34,211 nt of DNA from a candidate division SR1 bacterium (GCA_026397515.1 JAPLUU010000023.1:1-34211); one strand, 5' to 3'. Positions 9,944 through 19,066 are shown, numbered from the stretch's first letter. A program made the numbers and translations. Notes: generated by a model from the letters alone, not told the origin.

Positions 9944-10444
9944 TTATTTCTTTTTTCCTGGTTTTTCTTTTACCACTTTATCCAAAAACAATATTCCATC
10001 GAGATGATCTATTTCGTGCTGGATAATTACGGAATTGAATTCCTTGTACTTTTTTGTCTGTTTTTTCCCTTTCAAGTCCAAGAATTCTACTATGATAGTA
10101 TGATGCCTTCTTACCATACCAAGGCAGTTGGGCAATGAAATGCATGCTTCTTCTCGGAGGATCATTTCTTTGGATCTTTCTATAATCTTTGGATTGATCA
10201 TAATTGTCTCTCCCAAGAATTTATCTTTGGTTTTTTTCTTATCTCGTTGACTAGTTGCGATAACTCTGATATTCTCACCAACTTGTGGAGCAGCTAATCC
10301 TACACCTTTATTTTGGTACATTAAAACTACGAGCTTATGACAAAAAATAATTAAATCCTGATTGATTTCTTCTATTTCCTCAGAGATACTTCTTAGGATG
10401 GGATTGTTTAATCCAGTTTGGACACGTTTGATGGGATAACTCAT
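9944..10444 (-). CDS. def: Peptide deformylase
   Basis: Def removes the formyl group from the N-terminal Met of new proteins, using a metal ion. The 166-residue protein has all three motifs: GVGLAAPQ (47-54), EEACISLP with metal ligand C101 (family EGCLS), and HEIDHLDG with ligands H143 and H147 and catalytic E144. The second motif carries Ala where most enzymes have Gly, so it departs slightly from consensus. The C-terminus is a run of lysines. It is the first gene of the leftward operon def-HIT-unknown. No UGA codon occurs within it. Confidence 0.96.
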   Translation of the reverse strand: MSYPIKRVQTGLNNPILRSISEEIEEINQDLIIFCHKLVVLMYQNKGVGLAAPQVGENIRVIATSQRDKKKTKDKFLGETIMINPKIIERSKEMILREEACISLPNCLGMVRRHHTIIVEFLDLKGKKQTKKYKEFNSVIIQHEIDHLDGILFLDKVVKEKPGKKK

Positions 10445-10632
10445 ATCAATTATAAATTATAAATTACGAATTATGAATAACGAATGGTATCGTAAATTCA
10501 ATATTTTTTGATAATCGAGCAAAAAACCTCGAAAAAGTTCCGTATGTTTTATTCCTTGAAAATAAAAGTCAAATCAGTACTCTTTTTTCTTGCAAGTATT
10601 CAATCACGTAAGAACACCCCTAATACATCTGT
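10445..10632. repeat. Intergenic region with AT-rich repeat units
   Basis: Upstream of def, units such as AATTATAAATTATAAATTACG (10449-10470 region) resemble the repeat at 1414-1495. The rest holds no gene that I can see; it must contain the divergent promoters of def and tRNA-Ser. Confidence 0.4.
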
Positions 10633-10722
10633 GGAGAGATGGCAGAGTGGTTGAATGCAGCTGCCTTGAAAGCAGCCGTCCGGGCAACCGGACCGTGGGT
10701 TCAAATCCCACTCTCTCCGCCA
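10633..10722 (+). tRNA. tRNA-Ser(UGA)
   Basis: A 90-base class II tRNA with a long variable arm. GGAGAGA pairs with TCTCTCC in the acceptor stem, followed by discriminator G and an encoded CCA. The anticodon stem GCTGC/GCAGC encloses CTTGAAA, giving anticodon TGA at 10667-10669, which reads UCA serine codons. The variable arm CCGTCCGGGCAACCGGACC contains a strong hairpin and the T arm carries GTTCAAATC. It is not the tRNA that decodes UGA: that would need anticodon UCA. Confidence 0.97.
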
Positions 10723-10741
10723 TTTATTACTCTTAACTTGT

Positions 10742-11836
10742 ATGATCAAATTTAACCGCGTGAACTATTTCAAGTTTGTGTTGTCGTTATGTTTTATTGT
10801 GTTCTTCATTTTTGTTATCGCAAACGCAAATCTGTTTGAGAACAATCAAGAACAATTAGCTATTAATTCAAGTTTTATTCAAGGGGATGATGGAGTTTCT
10901 TACGAAATCAATCTGGACAATGTAAATGTAAATGTTGATGATAATAATAACGGTATCATTGAATATACTGTCCAGAACTGAGATACTTTACTCAAAGTAG
11001 CAGGCGTTTTCTGAACGACTGTTTCTTCTATTCAAAAAGAAAACAATCTCAAACAGAATGACTTACAAGCAGGTCAAGTGTTGAAGGTTTCTAATCAGGT
11101 AGATGGTATCGTCTATACCGTACCAGACAAAACCAATGTTCTTGTTTTTGCTAATAAGTACAATCTTAATCTTCAAGATTTGATGACACTAAACTATGTT
11201 CAAGATGAAACAGAGTTGTTTACTCCTGGACAAGAAATATTTGTTAATATTACCAAAGACAAAGCATATGAACTTTGATTGCTTCAAAAACCCGTGCCTA
11301 TTGTTATCCCTAAATCTACTATTACCTATAGGCCTACTATCAATAAAGCTTGAAAACCATCAATTAAATCAATCAATAAAATAGCGGTAACCACTATTGC
11401 TTCAGATGATACTGAATCGGATGATACAAACATTACCAAAGGTGGAATTATCTCAAGTTGGACGTATACCAAGAAAATCAAAAATGGTTTTGCTGTAGGA
11501 TACTGTACGTGGTATGCAGCGATTATTAGTCCAAATATCTTTCCATATATTAATGAAACAACTCAAGATAGACCATTTGGAGGTGATGCACGTCAGTGGT
11601 GTGCTAATGCTAAAGCTGCTTGATTGAGAGTTGGTAGTAAACCTTCTGTCGGAGCTGTCATAGTATATAGTAGACTTAGATCAAGTGCTGGACACGTAGG
11701 AAAAGTTATCAATTATTATCCAGATGATGGAAAGATGATTATCAGAGATATGAACTATGTAGGAAAATTCGTAGTAACTGAACGTCGAGAAAATACTGAT
11801 AATGGTGCAATTAGTTGTTATATTTATGGTAAATAG
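10742..11836 (+). CDS. Secreted LysM/CHAP peptidoglycan hydrolase
   Basis: The 364-residue protein has an N-terminal signal anchor (FVLSLCFIVFFIFVIANA). Two LysM-like repeats bind peptidoglycan: the first begins YTVQNGDTLLKVAG near residue 75, the second YTVPDKTNVLVFANKYNL near residue 120. A Ser/Thr-rich linker leads to a C-terminal CHAP amidase/endopeptidase domain with catalytic C255 (GYCTWYAA) and H318 (GHVGKV). The Gly residues of QNGDT and VFGTT are UGA. It is probably used for growth or division of the cell's own wall; action on a host or prey wall is possible but not shown. The gene ends at TAG before a strong terminator, so it is separate from the PBP gene. Confidence 0.9.
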
Positions 11837-11891
11837 ACTGTATAACTTACCAATTATCCATTGAAAATACATCATATATTTCTATAAGGGG

Positions 11892-11922
11892 TCTACTGTA
11901 CTAAACAGTAGATTTCTTTTTT
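11892..11922 (+). terminator. Intrinsic terminator after the CHAP gene
   Basis: TCTACTGT and ACAGTAGA form an eight-pair stem around ACTAA, followed by TTTCTTTTTT. Confidence 0.9.
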
Positions 11923-11933
11923 ACTCCATATAT

Positions 11934-14900
11934 ATGTTCATGAGTTATTTTAATCAAAAAAGATTATATTCTCCAACTTTTACTGGAGGAACACATACAT
12001 CATCATATACTCCGTATAGTCAACCAAATAAAAGAAAGAAACTAATATTCCGGCTTATTGCTGCATTTATTTTTGTTGTTGTTGTTTTTGGATTTTGGTT
12101 TACCAAAAATATATTGATTGATTTGCCTGATGTAAGTAAGGTAAATGATATGATATTTAATGAAGCGACATTGATTGAAGATAGAAATTGAGAAGTTCTT
12201 TATAGATTGTTTGAAGAGAATAGAGAATATGTTCCTTATTCTTGAATCTCTTTGAATATGGTTAATGCTATTGTGGCACTTGAGGATCAACGTTATCGAG
12301 AACATAATGGTTTAGATGCTATGGGTATGATTAGAGCAGCATTTACTGCTGTCCTTAAACCTAATTCAAAAATTCAATGAGCATCAACCATTCCTCAGCA
12401 GTTAGTCAGAAATCTTTTGCTTACCAAAGATAGAAATATAATCAGAAAGATAAAAGAAATCCTCTTGACCAGTAAACTTAGTTGAGTATTGGAGAAAATG
12501 ATTCGTAAAGAACAACCCAATCTTTCTGCTGCAGAACTTCGTAAAGAAATGAAAGATAGAACGCTCGAATTATATCTCAATTATATCTCATTTGGAAATA
12601 ATGCGTTTGGTATAGAAGCAGCTTCCAAAACATATTTTGATAAATCTGCTAAGGATTTAACCGTATTAGAAGCTTCTATTATTGCATCTATTCCTAAGGG
12701 ACCGTCATTGTATAATCCATACAAAAATAGAGATTTGGTCGTGGGTTCTTTTACTGTAAAGGATAGATATGGTAATCCCGTACTTTTTTCTGGAGATGTT
12801 CAAAAAATAGTAACGGATAAATTTACTCAGATCCTTACTAATGCTAATTTGTCAAATAAAAAAAGTAATAATGCAGTCGTAAAATTTATTGCTGGAATAT
12901 GATCATTTTCTATAAATGTTTCATGAAATAATCTTGATGTAAAATATATAAATGGAAGAAAAGATTTGGCGTTGGATAGAATGTATGAAGATGGATATAT
13001 CACAGAACAACAACTCAAAGAAGCTACCATCCAGGGGATAAATGTCGTTTTCCGCAAAAATGTTTTCAATATCAAGGCGCCTCATTTTGTCCAATGGGTT
13101 ATTGAAGAACTTGAGAAAACGTATTGAACTGGTACGTTGAATAAAGGATGATTTATTGTCAAAACGACACTTGATCTCAAAATCCAGCAAGTAGCTGAAG
13201 AAGCTATTCTTTCCAATAATGCTGTGCTTCAAGATAATGGTGCCAATAATAGTTCTATGATTTATCTTGATAGTAAAAATGGTGATGTGCTTGCATATGT
13301 AGGTTCTATCGATTATTTCAATACTGCTATTCAAGGACAAAATGATATGGTAAGAAGACCAAGACAAACTGGATCTTCTATTAAACCATTTATCTATGCA
13401 TTAGCCTTGGAAAAACTTCCTTTGACCATAGATAGTCCTATTTACGATATTCCATTCAAAATTTGAGCTGACCAACCAAACAATGCTGACGATAAATTTG
13501 AAGGATTATTACCACTCAAAAAAGCGCTCGGACATAGTAGAAATATCCCAGCTGCAAAAACATTTACTGCACTTGGTGGTGAAGTAGTTGCTAAACCATT
13601 TCTTAAAAGTCTTGGATTGAGTTGAATCTCAGATAATGTAGAATATTGATATCCGTTAGCTTTGTGAGCTGCTGAAGTTACTATGCTTGAGTTTGCAAAT
13701 GCATATACTCATTTGACGACACCTACACCAGCAGTTATTAATCCAATCTTAGAAGTTAGATCGAGAGATTGATCTATTCTCTATCAGAAAACATGAGAAA
13801 ATTTACAACCAGCAATAATCAAACCAGGAATAATATCTTTGATGTGGAAAATATTATCTGATACGGCAAATAGAATCCCAGGTTGGGAAACTAAATTTAA
13901 TGTTGCTGGACTCAAATATGCACTTAAAACGTGAACTTCAAATGCTAAAACTGACAAAGGAAATCGTGCGAGAGATTGATGGTTAGCTGCCTACACACCG
14001 AGTAAAGTTATGTTATTCCGAGCAGGTAATGCTGATGGAACACCCATGAATACCAATGCATTTGGATGAACTATCCACGCTGCCCCTGTTAAAAAAATAT
14101 TTTGATGGTTGATGAAAAATAATTATATCACCAACGAAAATATTCCTGAAGTAGATTTGATGAGTGTCTCTATTTCCAAAATTTCTGGAAAAGCTGCTGG
14201 TCCTAATACTCCAGCTGATCTTACCGTGAGTACGGTTAAATTCAAAGATTCTCCAGGACTTGCTCAAGATGAATGAGCTACTCCTATTACCTTTGATGGT
14301 ATGTGTAATGGTATGGTGAGTCCCTTTACTGCCCCAGGTAATGTAAAAAATGGATATATTATAACTCCGACAACCTTTCTGTCAAATGGTATGGATCTTG
14401 CTGAAATTACTCAACGATGGAAAGATTCGACCGCCTTTATGTCTGGTGGTGTACCTGCCGGTTGAATTACTACAGGTAAAGTCGTATATACATTCAACAA
14501 TATCTTTGTCCAGGCGCCTGTCCAAATGTGTCCAGGTACAGATGAAAGACCAGATACCAATATTAAAATAAATCTTACTGTTGCGAGTACTATTGCATCT
14601 CAGTTTAGCTTGTCATATACCGTTAATGGTCCCAAAAATATCAGAAGAGTATTGGTCTTACTCAATAAACAACAAGTAGGAACGTTTGAATATGCTCAAT
14701 GAGATACCAAGGTCATTTCTGATACTAAACAAATAACTCTTCCTTGAACGTGATTTAAAAATGGAACATATACTTTAGACCTTATGGCATTTGATTTTGC
14801 TGGATTTTCTAACAAAGCGAGCTCACAAGTTACGTTAACTCTTGGTGGTGCTACTCCGACACCAGCTCCTACGCCTGCACCAACTCCTACGGTAGCTGAT

Positions 14901-15170
14901 ACTTCTGCACCTACGATAAATATTTCTGGTATTAAGATTAGTAAAAATGCTGATGGTACCTTCTCAGTTCTCATCCCACTCAAAGACGCTACTGCAGTCG
15001 TTTCAGGAAAGATTACCAAAAATGGTGCACAACTCTATGAATTTAAAAATAGTATAGCAACTGCTGATTTCCAGACTGACCTCCTTGGTCCTGTCGTAGT
15101 GACTGCTCAAGATCCTGCAGGAAATAAACTCAATCAGACTATCGATCTTAACTCATATTATTTCCAATAA
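11934..15170 (+). CDS. Class A penicillin-binding protein (PBP1A type) with C-terminal Ig-like domain
   Basis: This bifunctional enzyme polymerises glycan strands and cross-links peptides. Of 1078 residues, ~37-60 are the membrane anchor. The GT51 glycosyltransferase domain has the catalytic ALEDQRYREHNG near residue 118 and QGASTIPQQLVRN, whose first Gly is UGA. The transpeptidase domain has TGSSIKPF with S481 and K484, SRN in GHSRNIP, and KTGTS starting at K665. The KTG glycine is UGA, so termination there would destroy the enzyme. A Pro/Thr linker (TPTPAPTPAPTPT, near residue 975) leads to an extra beta-sandwich-like domain of about 90 residues. ATG at 11940 is an alternative start. About 20 or more UGA-Gly codons join the frame. 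Confidence 0.95.
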
Positions 15171-15193
15171 AAATTTATATATCTGACTATAAC

Positions 15194-15217
15194 AAAAAGA
15201 GGCGATCGCCTCTTTTT
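15194..15217. terminator. Perfect palindromic terminator after the PBP gene
   Basis: AAAAAGAGGCGA is followed directly by its complement TCGCCTCTTTTT, giving a loop-poor perfect hairpin with T-runs on both strands. It separates the housekeeping block from the cassette array. Confidence 0.85.
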
Positions 15218-15301
15218 TATTTTTCTCTCGATGTTGTGTGCTTGGTGAAGCGAAGCGGAATCCCATTAAAGAATAATATAACGTCCGCCTTGGCGGATGT
15301 C
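15218..15301. other. Distal end of the cassette array
   Basis: No gene is seen. The stretch contains GAAGCGAAGCGGAATCCC (dispersed-repeat-like) and ACGTCCGCC-TT-GGCGGATGT, a nine-pair hairpin with one G-T pair. That hairpin is flanked by two copies of TATAACGT (15288-15295 and 15303-15310). The second copy forms the outer arm of site A, so the first may be the remnant of another cassette end. Confidence 0.4.
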
Positions 15302-15382
15302 GTATAACGTTTGCTGCTCTGTGGCCGGACCGATATCCATTAAAAATATGGTAATCGGGATGGACACTAGCAGCTGTTATGT
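15302..15382. repeat. attC-like recombination site A
   Basis: An imperfect palindrome of 81 bases. Outer arms are GTATAAC and GTTATGT, inner arms GCTGCT and AGCAGC, with a structured centre (CCGAT/ATCGG and CCAT/ATGG around TAAAAAT). It shares AACGTTTGCTGCT and AGCAGCTGTTA with site B. It is the last site of the array. Confidence 0.7.
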
Positions 15383-15459
15383 AACCCGAGATTTCGAGGG
15401 TTTGCGTACGAGTGCGGTAGTGACTTAAATTTCTATTTTGACTAAGAAAGGGGGTGTTT
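15376..15459 (-). repeat. Cassette 1 conserved trailer
   Basis: This block lies 3' of the cassette 1 gene. It closely matches 16653-16736, sharing (on the plus strand) TTTCGAGG, TTGCGTACGAG, CTATTTT, ACTAAGAAAG and a G-run. GGGGGTGTTT at 15450-15459 is exactly complementary to AAACACCCCC at 16540-16549 in the leader of the same cassette. Confidence 0.7.
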
Positions 15460-15561
15460 TTTTTGTTTTTTAAGATTCTAATAAAATATATAAGAAATAT
15501 ATCTTGTTTTTATTAATCAATATATCTTCAAAACATATATGATATCATTATTTATAGTGAA

Positions 15562-16434
15562 TTATTCACTGGTTGTCTTATATGTAAAAACATATCCAAG
15601 ATCTCCAGTATTTGTATAATAACATTTTCCGTCATTTATATTTTTTATATAAGATGATATTATCAGACTATCACAGGTTTTAATAGAATTAACATCTGTC
15701 ATCGCTTCAATGGGGAGATTTTTATCAAACACTCGATTAGATCATCTTTCAGTTTCTGTTTTAGCAATCAATGCAAATCATTCGTAAGTGTTTCAACTTT
15801 TATTTAAAGGTATATACATATATTGTCATGGTGTTCATGCAACGTTGATGAGTCAATTAAAGGATGTGTTCTGATTTGGATCTTTTGGAGGTTCTGGAAT
15901 ATCTCATGGATTTTCAAATACTCCACTATAAGCTTCTTTAAATGTATCTTTGAGGGTGGTATCAAGACTTCATCATCTCTGTGGAAAGCTTCCATGATCT
16001 ATCTGATAAGACACTAAAGCTGCAGCTACTCGTTGAAGATCAGCTTTTCTTGCTACATCATTTGCTCTTCATCTGGTTCATGACAATCTAGGGATTATGG
16101 CAGCAGAAAATATTCAAATCAAAATGATTCAAAATAAAACAACAAATACAATTATTATGATTTTAGACGCTTTCTTGTACCCGTTTTTAAAATCTTCAAA
16201 AGATTTCTTTGTTTTAGCTAGTGCTAAAGATCTTCCTTTTATTCATATGATAATGCTGATAGCTATTCAAAGTATGAAAGCCAACAAACCATTTACATAT
16301 CCTGCTCCATATGGTATAATAAAAGCAAGTATAGCAAATACATATTGTCTTGCTCGTAATAAATAGATCCATGGTAATAAAAATCCTACTCGAGAGAATC
16401 ATTTTAACCATTTTTGTTGATCTTGATTCGTCAT
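15562..16434 (-). CDS. Type IV pilin-like membrane protein (cassette 1 cargo)
   Basis: 290 residues. The N-terminal ~75 contain about three hydrophobic segments (GFLLPWIYLL, YVFAILAFIIPYG, LLAFILGIAISIIIG). A fourth segment (KIIIIVFVVLFGIILIG) runs into AAIIPRL, then NDVARKADLQRVAAALVSYQ and IDHGSFP. This last part is the pattern of type IV pilins and pseudopilins of candidate phyla (…R…RKADL…AL..Y..D.G.YP). The C-terminal half is a polar, probably extracellular domain with two cysteines. About 16 glycines are UGA, so the gene is fully adapted to code 25. It is the only gene of cassette 1. No typical prepilin cleavage site (G-F-T-L-I-E) is seen. A role in surface attachment is an inference. 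Confidence 0.75.
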
Positions 16435-16498
16435 AATGCAATATAAAAAAATAAAAATAATTTTGTGAATTAAATAAAACATTTATGTTAATATAAGA

Positions 16499-16579
16499 GT
16501 TTCGCTTCCTTTTTCAAAGGAAGATTGCCCCATAAGGGCAAACACCCCCGAAATTTTTTAGATCCTGCACGAGTATGTT
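16499..16579 (-). promoter_or_regulatory. Cassette 1 conserved 5' leader with two hairpins
   Basis: In the gene's direction, TTGCCC/GGGCAA (16525-16541) and CTTCCTTT/AAAGGAAG (16505-16523) form two adjacent hairpins. They end 65 bases before the ATG of the pilin-like gene. Apart from small changes, the same block precedes the first gene of cassette 2 (18985-19066). It behaves like a 5' untranslated leader carried by each cassette. Function unknown. Confidence 0.6.
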
Positions 16580-16659
16580 ACATAACGTTTGCTGCTAGTC
16601 CGAAGCGCCGACTTCCATTAAATTTAAAATGGAGGCGTGTAGGATAGCAGCTGTTAGGA
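16580..16659. repeat. attC-like recombination site B
   Basis: An 80-base imperfect palindrome. Outer arms are ACATAAC and GTTAGGA, inner arms GCTGCT and AGCAGC; further in, CGCC/GGCG and TCCATT/AATGGA surround AAATTTAA. Each outer arm matches the far end of a different neighbouring cassette, not its partner across the site, as expected for a site made by cassette insertion. Confidence 0.75.
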
Positions 16660-16736
16660 GAACCGAGTTTCGAGGTCTTGCGTACGAGGGTATCATGACA
16701 CAATATTGCTATTTTAACTAAGAAAGGGGGGTATTT
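16653..16736 (-). repeat. Cassette 2 conserved trailer
   Basis: This is the counterpart of 15376-15459, 3' of the FtsZ gene. GGGGGGTATTT at 16726-16736 is exactly complementary to AAATACCCCCC at 19026-19036. Compared with cassette 1, both partners have gained one G-C pair and exchanged a G-C for an A-T pair. Confidence 0.7.
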
Positions 16737-16795
16737 TTAAATATTGTGTTTATATATTTTGGTAATTAACACTGTTATATGATTTTAAAAATAAA

Positions 16796-17749
16796 TTATT
16801 CTGCTTCTAATCAGGTTGCAATAATAATCACTTTAACTTCGTCTTTCATATTTTCATACCATGGCATTCACCATAAAAAATTTGTATTAGGGTCTATTAT
16901 TTCTTCTAAAATTGTAGCTGCTTCTCTTGCTTCTTCTATGGTAGTATCATCTCATCAAGTGACACTAAGTATAATATTCTTTACTTTACTTAAATTACTA
17001 TATAATCCAAAATTTTCTATAGCATTCCTAGTGGCATTTATTGTTTTATTGTCTCATGTACCATAGCCTATTCATATCGATCGACTACCGGAATCTATCA
17101 TTATATTTTTCACATCCGCAAAATCGATATCGATATTGCCTGGATTGATAATTAAGTCAGAAATTCCTTGTACTGATAAAAACAAAATATTATCTATTAT
17201 AGCGAATGCTTGTTTGAAGGTAGTTTTTTTGTCTATTACCTTGAAGATTTTATCATTTGGAATCACAATAAAGGCGTCTACTGCTTCTTTGATTTTTTTA
17301 AGTCCTTCTTCTACATTAAATCTCCTTCATGGTCTATCATGCAATTCAAAAGAAAAAGGGGTTGTTACGATAGCAATAGTTAATATTCACATTTTCTTTG
17401 CTATATTTGCTATCACTGGAGTTGCTCCACTTCCTGTTCATCAGGACATACCACAAGTAACGAAGACCATGTTGGTATCTTGAAGCATTTCTTTGATTTC
17501 ATGTTCACTTTCTTCAGCAGCTTTTCTTCCTATCTCAATATTTCCTCCTGCTCACAAACCTTTGGTGAGATTATGTCATATATTTATTTTCTTATTAGCT
17601 AAGCTTTCAGCAAGACTGCTAGCATCAGTATTGATTGCTACAAAATCTACTCCCTCTAATCATTCAGCAATCATCCTGTCAAGGATTTTACATCAAGCTG
17701 TTCAGATTCATAAAATCTTTATTTTGACACCTGGGATGAATTCTTCCAT
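16796..17749 (-). CDS. ftsZ: Divergent FtsZ without C-terminal tail (cassette 2 cargo)
   Basis: FtsZ is the tubulin-like GTPase of the division ring. The 317-residue protein begins [16 protein letters not shown] and contains GLGAGGN, the tubulin signature SGGTGSGATP (both Gly of the first pair are UGA), TTPFSFE, the T7 catalytic loop DIDFADVK and the end of the GTPase domain, VIIIATG. It stops four residues later (LEAE), so the linker and the C-terminal peptide that binds FtsA, ZipA or SepF are absent. The first nucleotide loop reads GIGTAGCK where FtsZ normally has a glycine run followed by N. About 16 glycines are UGA. It is the last gene of cassette 2. It looks like a paralogue able to bind GTP and perhaps co-polymerise, not a full divisome FtsZ; this is an inference. 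Confidence 0.9.
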
Positions 17750-17778
17750 TCTTTACTTTGTTATAATATAAATATACA

Positions 17779-18501
17779 TTAACAATTTATATATCTAATC
17801 GGGAATGCAGCTCATTTTGTGAAATACTTTTTAACTAATCAATTAATATATTTTGATCTAATAGTCTCATCTGCTATACGTCCATTAAATCCCCATCTAA
17901 TTTTGCCATTATGGTCAGGTATAGGATACCAATCATTTATTTTATAGACCTCCCTAACGATGCCCTTATAATGAACAAGTCCATATTTAGCGTTCTCTCT
18001 ATTTTTGCCCAATGGTCGACTTTTTCTTGTCGCTTCATAGAGTTCTTCTTCTGTCATATTTCTTTTGAAAAGTTTGTTAATATTAATCAGTATGACGGGG
18101 TCTGTAATTTCTATCTCTTTTCATCAATAAAATTGTTTAATTTCATTAATACTCATAATTCATCTTTTATAACTATGAAAACCACTAATTTTATTAGTTA
18201 TATCAGATTTTAAAATTTGTTTTCACTGAAATATATCAATAAGTGTGGCTTCTATTTCATGGGCAGTATCTTCAGATAATCAATGTCTAATTATATAATA
18301 TTCAATCTTTTTTCATTTATATAAAATATCTCTTATTCTATCTAATTTGTCACTATCATCATCAGAATTTATTGCCGCAATTGCATGTTGAAAAACCCTA
18401 TTACCGAGCCCCTTTCCTATATAAAAAATTTCATTATTAATGGGATCTTTTAGCATATACACATAATACTGGATATTTTGTATTGTAAGATCGTCAAACA
18501 T
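17779..18501 (-). CDS. GIY-YIG protein of the LEM-3-like type (cassette 2 cargo)
   Basis: The 240-residue protein starts MFDDLTIQNIQYYVYMLKDP, continues NNEIFYIGKGLGNRVFQHA (the GIY-YIG core with Y-V-Y and Y-I-G and the following Arg), and has an acidic helix HEIEATLID that supplies the usual glutamate. The C-terminal half (GLVHYKGIVREVY, DWYPIP, IRWGFNGRIADE, KYFTKGAAFPIRYINC) matches a domain often attached to LEM-3-like GIY-YIG proteins of bacteria. GIY-YIG domains cut DNA; the role of this branch is not well known. It lies 29 bases before the FtsZ gene and 39 bases after the lipoprotein gene. Several UGA-Gly codons are needed to read it, including two in the pair YGGK. Confidence 0.88.
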
Positions 18502-18540
18502 ATTTCTTATATAAAAATCAAATAAATATTATTAATAAAA

Positions 18541-18945
18541 TTAATTTTGCATATAGTCTTTTGTAAAATTGGCAAATTTCTCATAATTATATTCGCCATT
18601 CTGCCCAGAATAAAAACAGAAATTCATTTTTGGTTCTCCTGTGCTAGTTTCACATTGAATCATATTTTTATTCTCGAAAACATCCCATAATGAATGACTT
18701 TCTCATACATCACCAAATCCATGGATTAGAATATAACATTTATCAAGTTTGATATTATAATGGTTTTCATAACTTCGTTCCCAGGAATTATCTCTTTGTA
18801 CTGTGTCATTACCATTTTCATAGTTATCAAAGAATATTTTGGATTGGTTTGCGCATTTTTCTTGAGTATTAATATTTGTGTTGGAAGAATTAGAACATCC
18901 ACTTAGAAAAATAATTATAAGTGGGATTATGAAGATTTTTTTCAT
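18541..18945 (-). CDS. Small lipoprotein (cassette 2 cargo)
   Basis: The 134-residue protein has a clear lipoprotein signal, MKKIFIIPLIIIFLSGC, with lipobox LSGC and the lipidated Cys at residue 17. A Ser/Asn-rich linker and a polar domain with four further cysteines follow (EKCANQ, DKCYIL, IQCETS, FCFYSG), probably two disulfides. Gly in GDVGES is UGA. I do not recognise a family. It is the first gene of cassette 2, starting about 40 bases after the conserved leader. Lgt and LspA activities would process it. Confidence 0.8.
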
Positions 18946-18984
18946 TCTTTAATAATTAGAAAATAAATCAATTGGAATATATTT

Positions 18985-19066
18985 CTTTCGCTTCCTTTTT
19001 CAAAGGAAGATTGCCCCATAAGGGCAAATACCCCCCGAAATTCTTTAGATAACACCCGAGTATGTC
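18985..19066 (-). promoter_or_regulatory. Cassette 2 conserved 5' leader with two hairpins
   Basis: Hairpins CTTCCTTT/AAAGGAAG (18991-19009) and TTGCCC/GGGCAA (19011-19027) are in the same order and spacing as in cassette 1. A G-run (minus strand) next to the second hairpin pairs with the trailer. It lies just before the lipoprotein gene. Confidence 0.6.

Noticed and set aside
10667-10669. tRNA with anticodon UGA as the decoder of UGA codons
   Set aside because: Anticodon UGA reads UCA. The tRNA has serine features (long variable arm); the UGA decoder would have anticodon UCA and is not in this window.
1-15170. Many broken or frameshifted genes (pseudogenes) when read with the standard code
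   Set aside because: All breaks are TGA in the same frame at conserved glycines, with no frame change. They disappear when UGA is read as Gly.
568-15170. UGA read as tryptophan (mycoplasma-type code 4)
   Set aside because: The breaks fall on glycines that the families require (KTG, GGTGSGA, GREGRNIG), while tryptophans are encoded by TGG in the same genes.
15376-16586. Cassettes as group I or group II introns
   Set aside because: No domain V hairpin, no intron-type 5' end and no reverse transcriptase or LAGLIDADG protein; the cargo differs between units.
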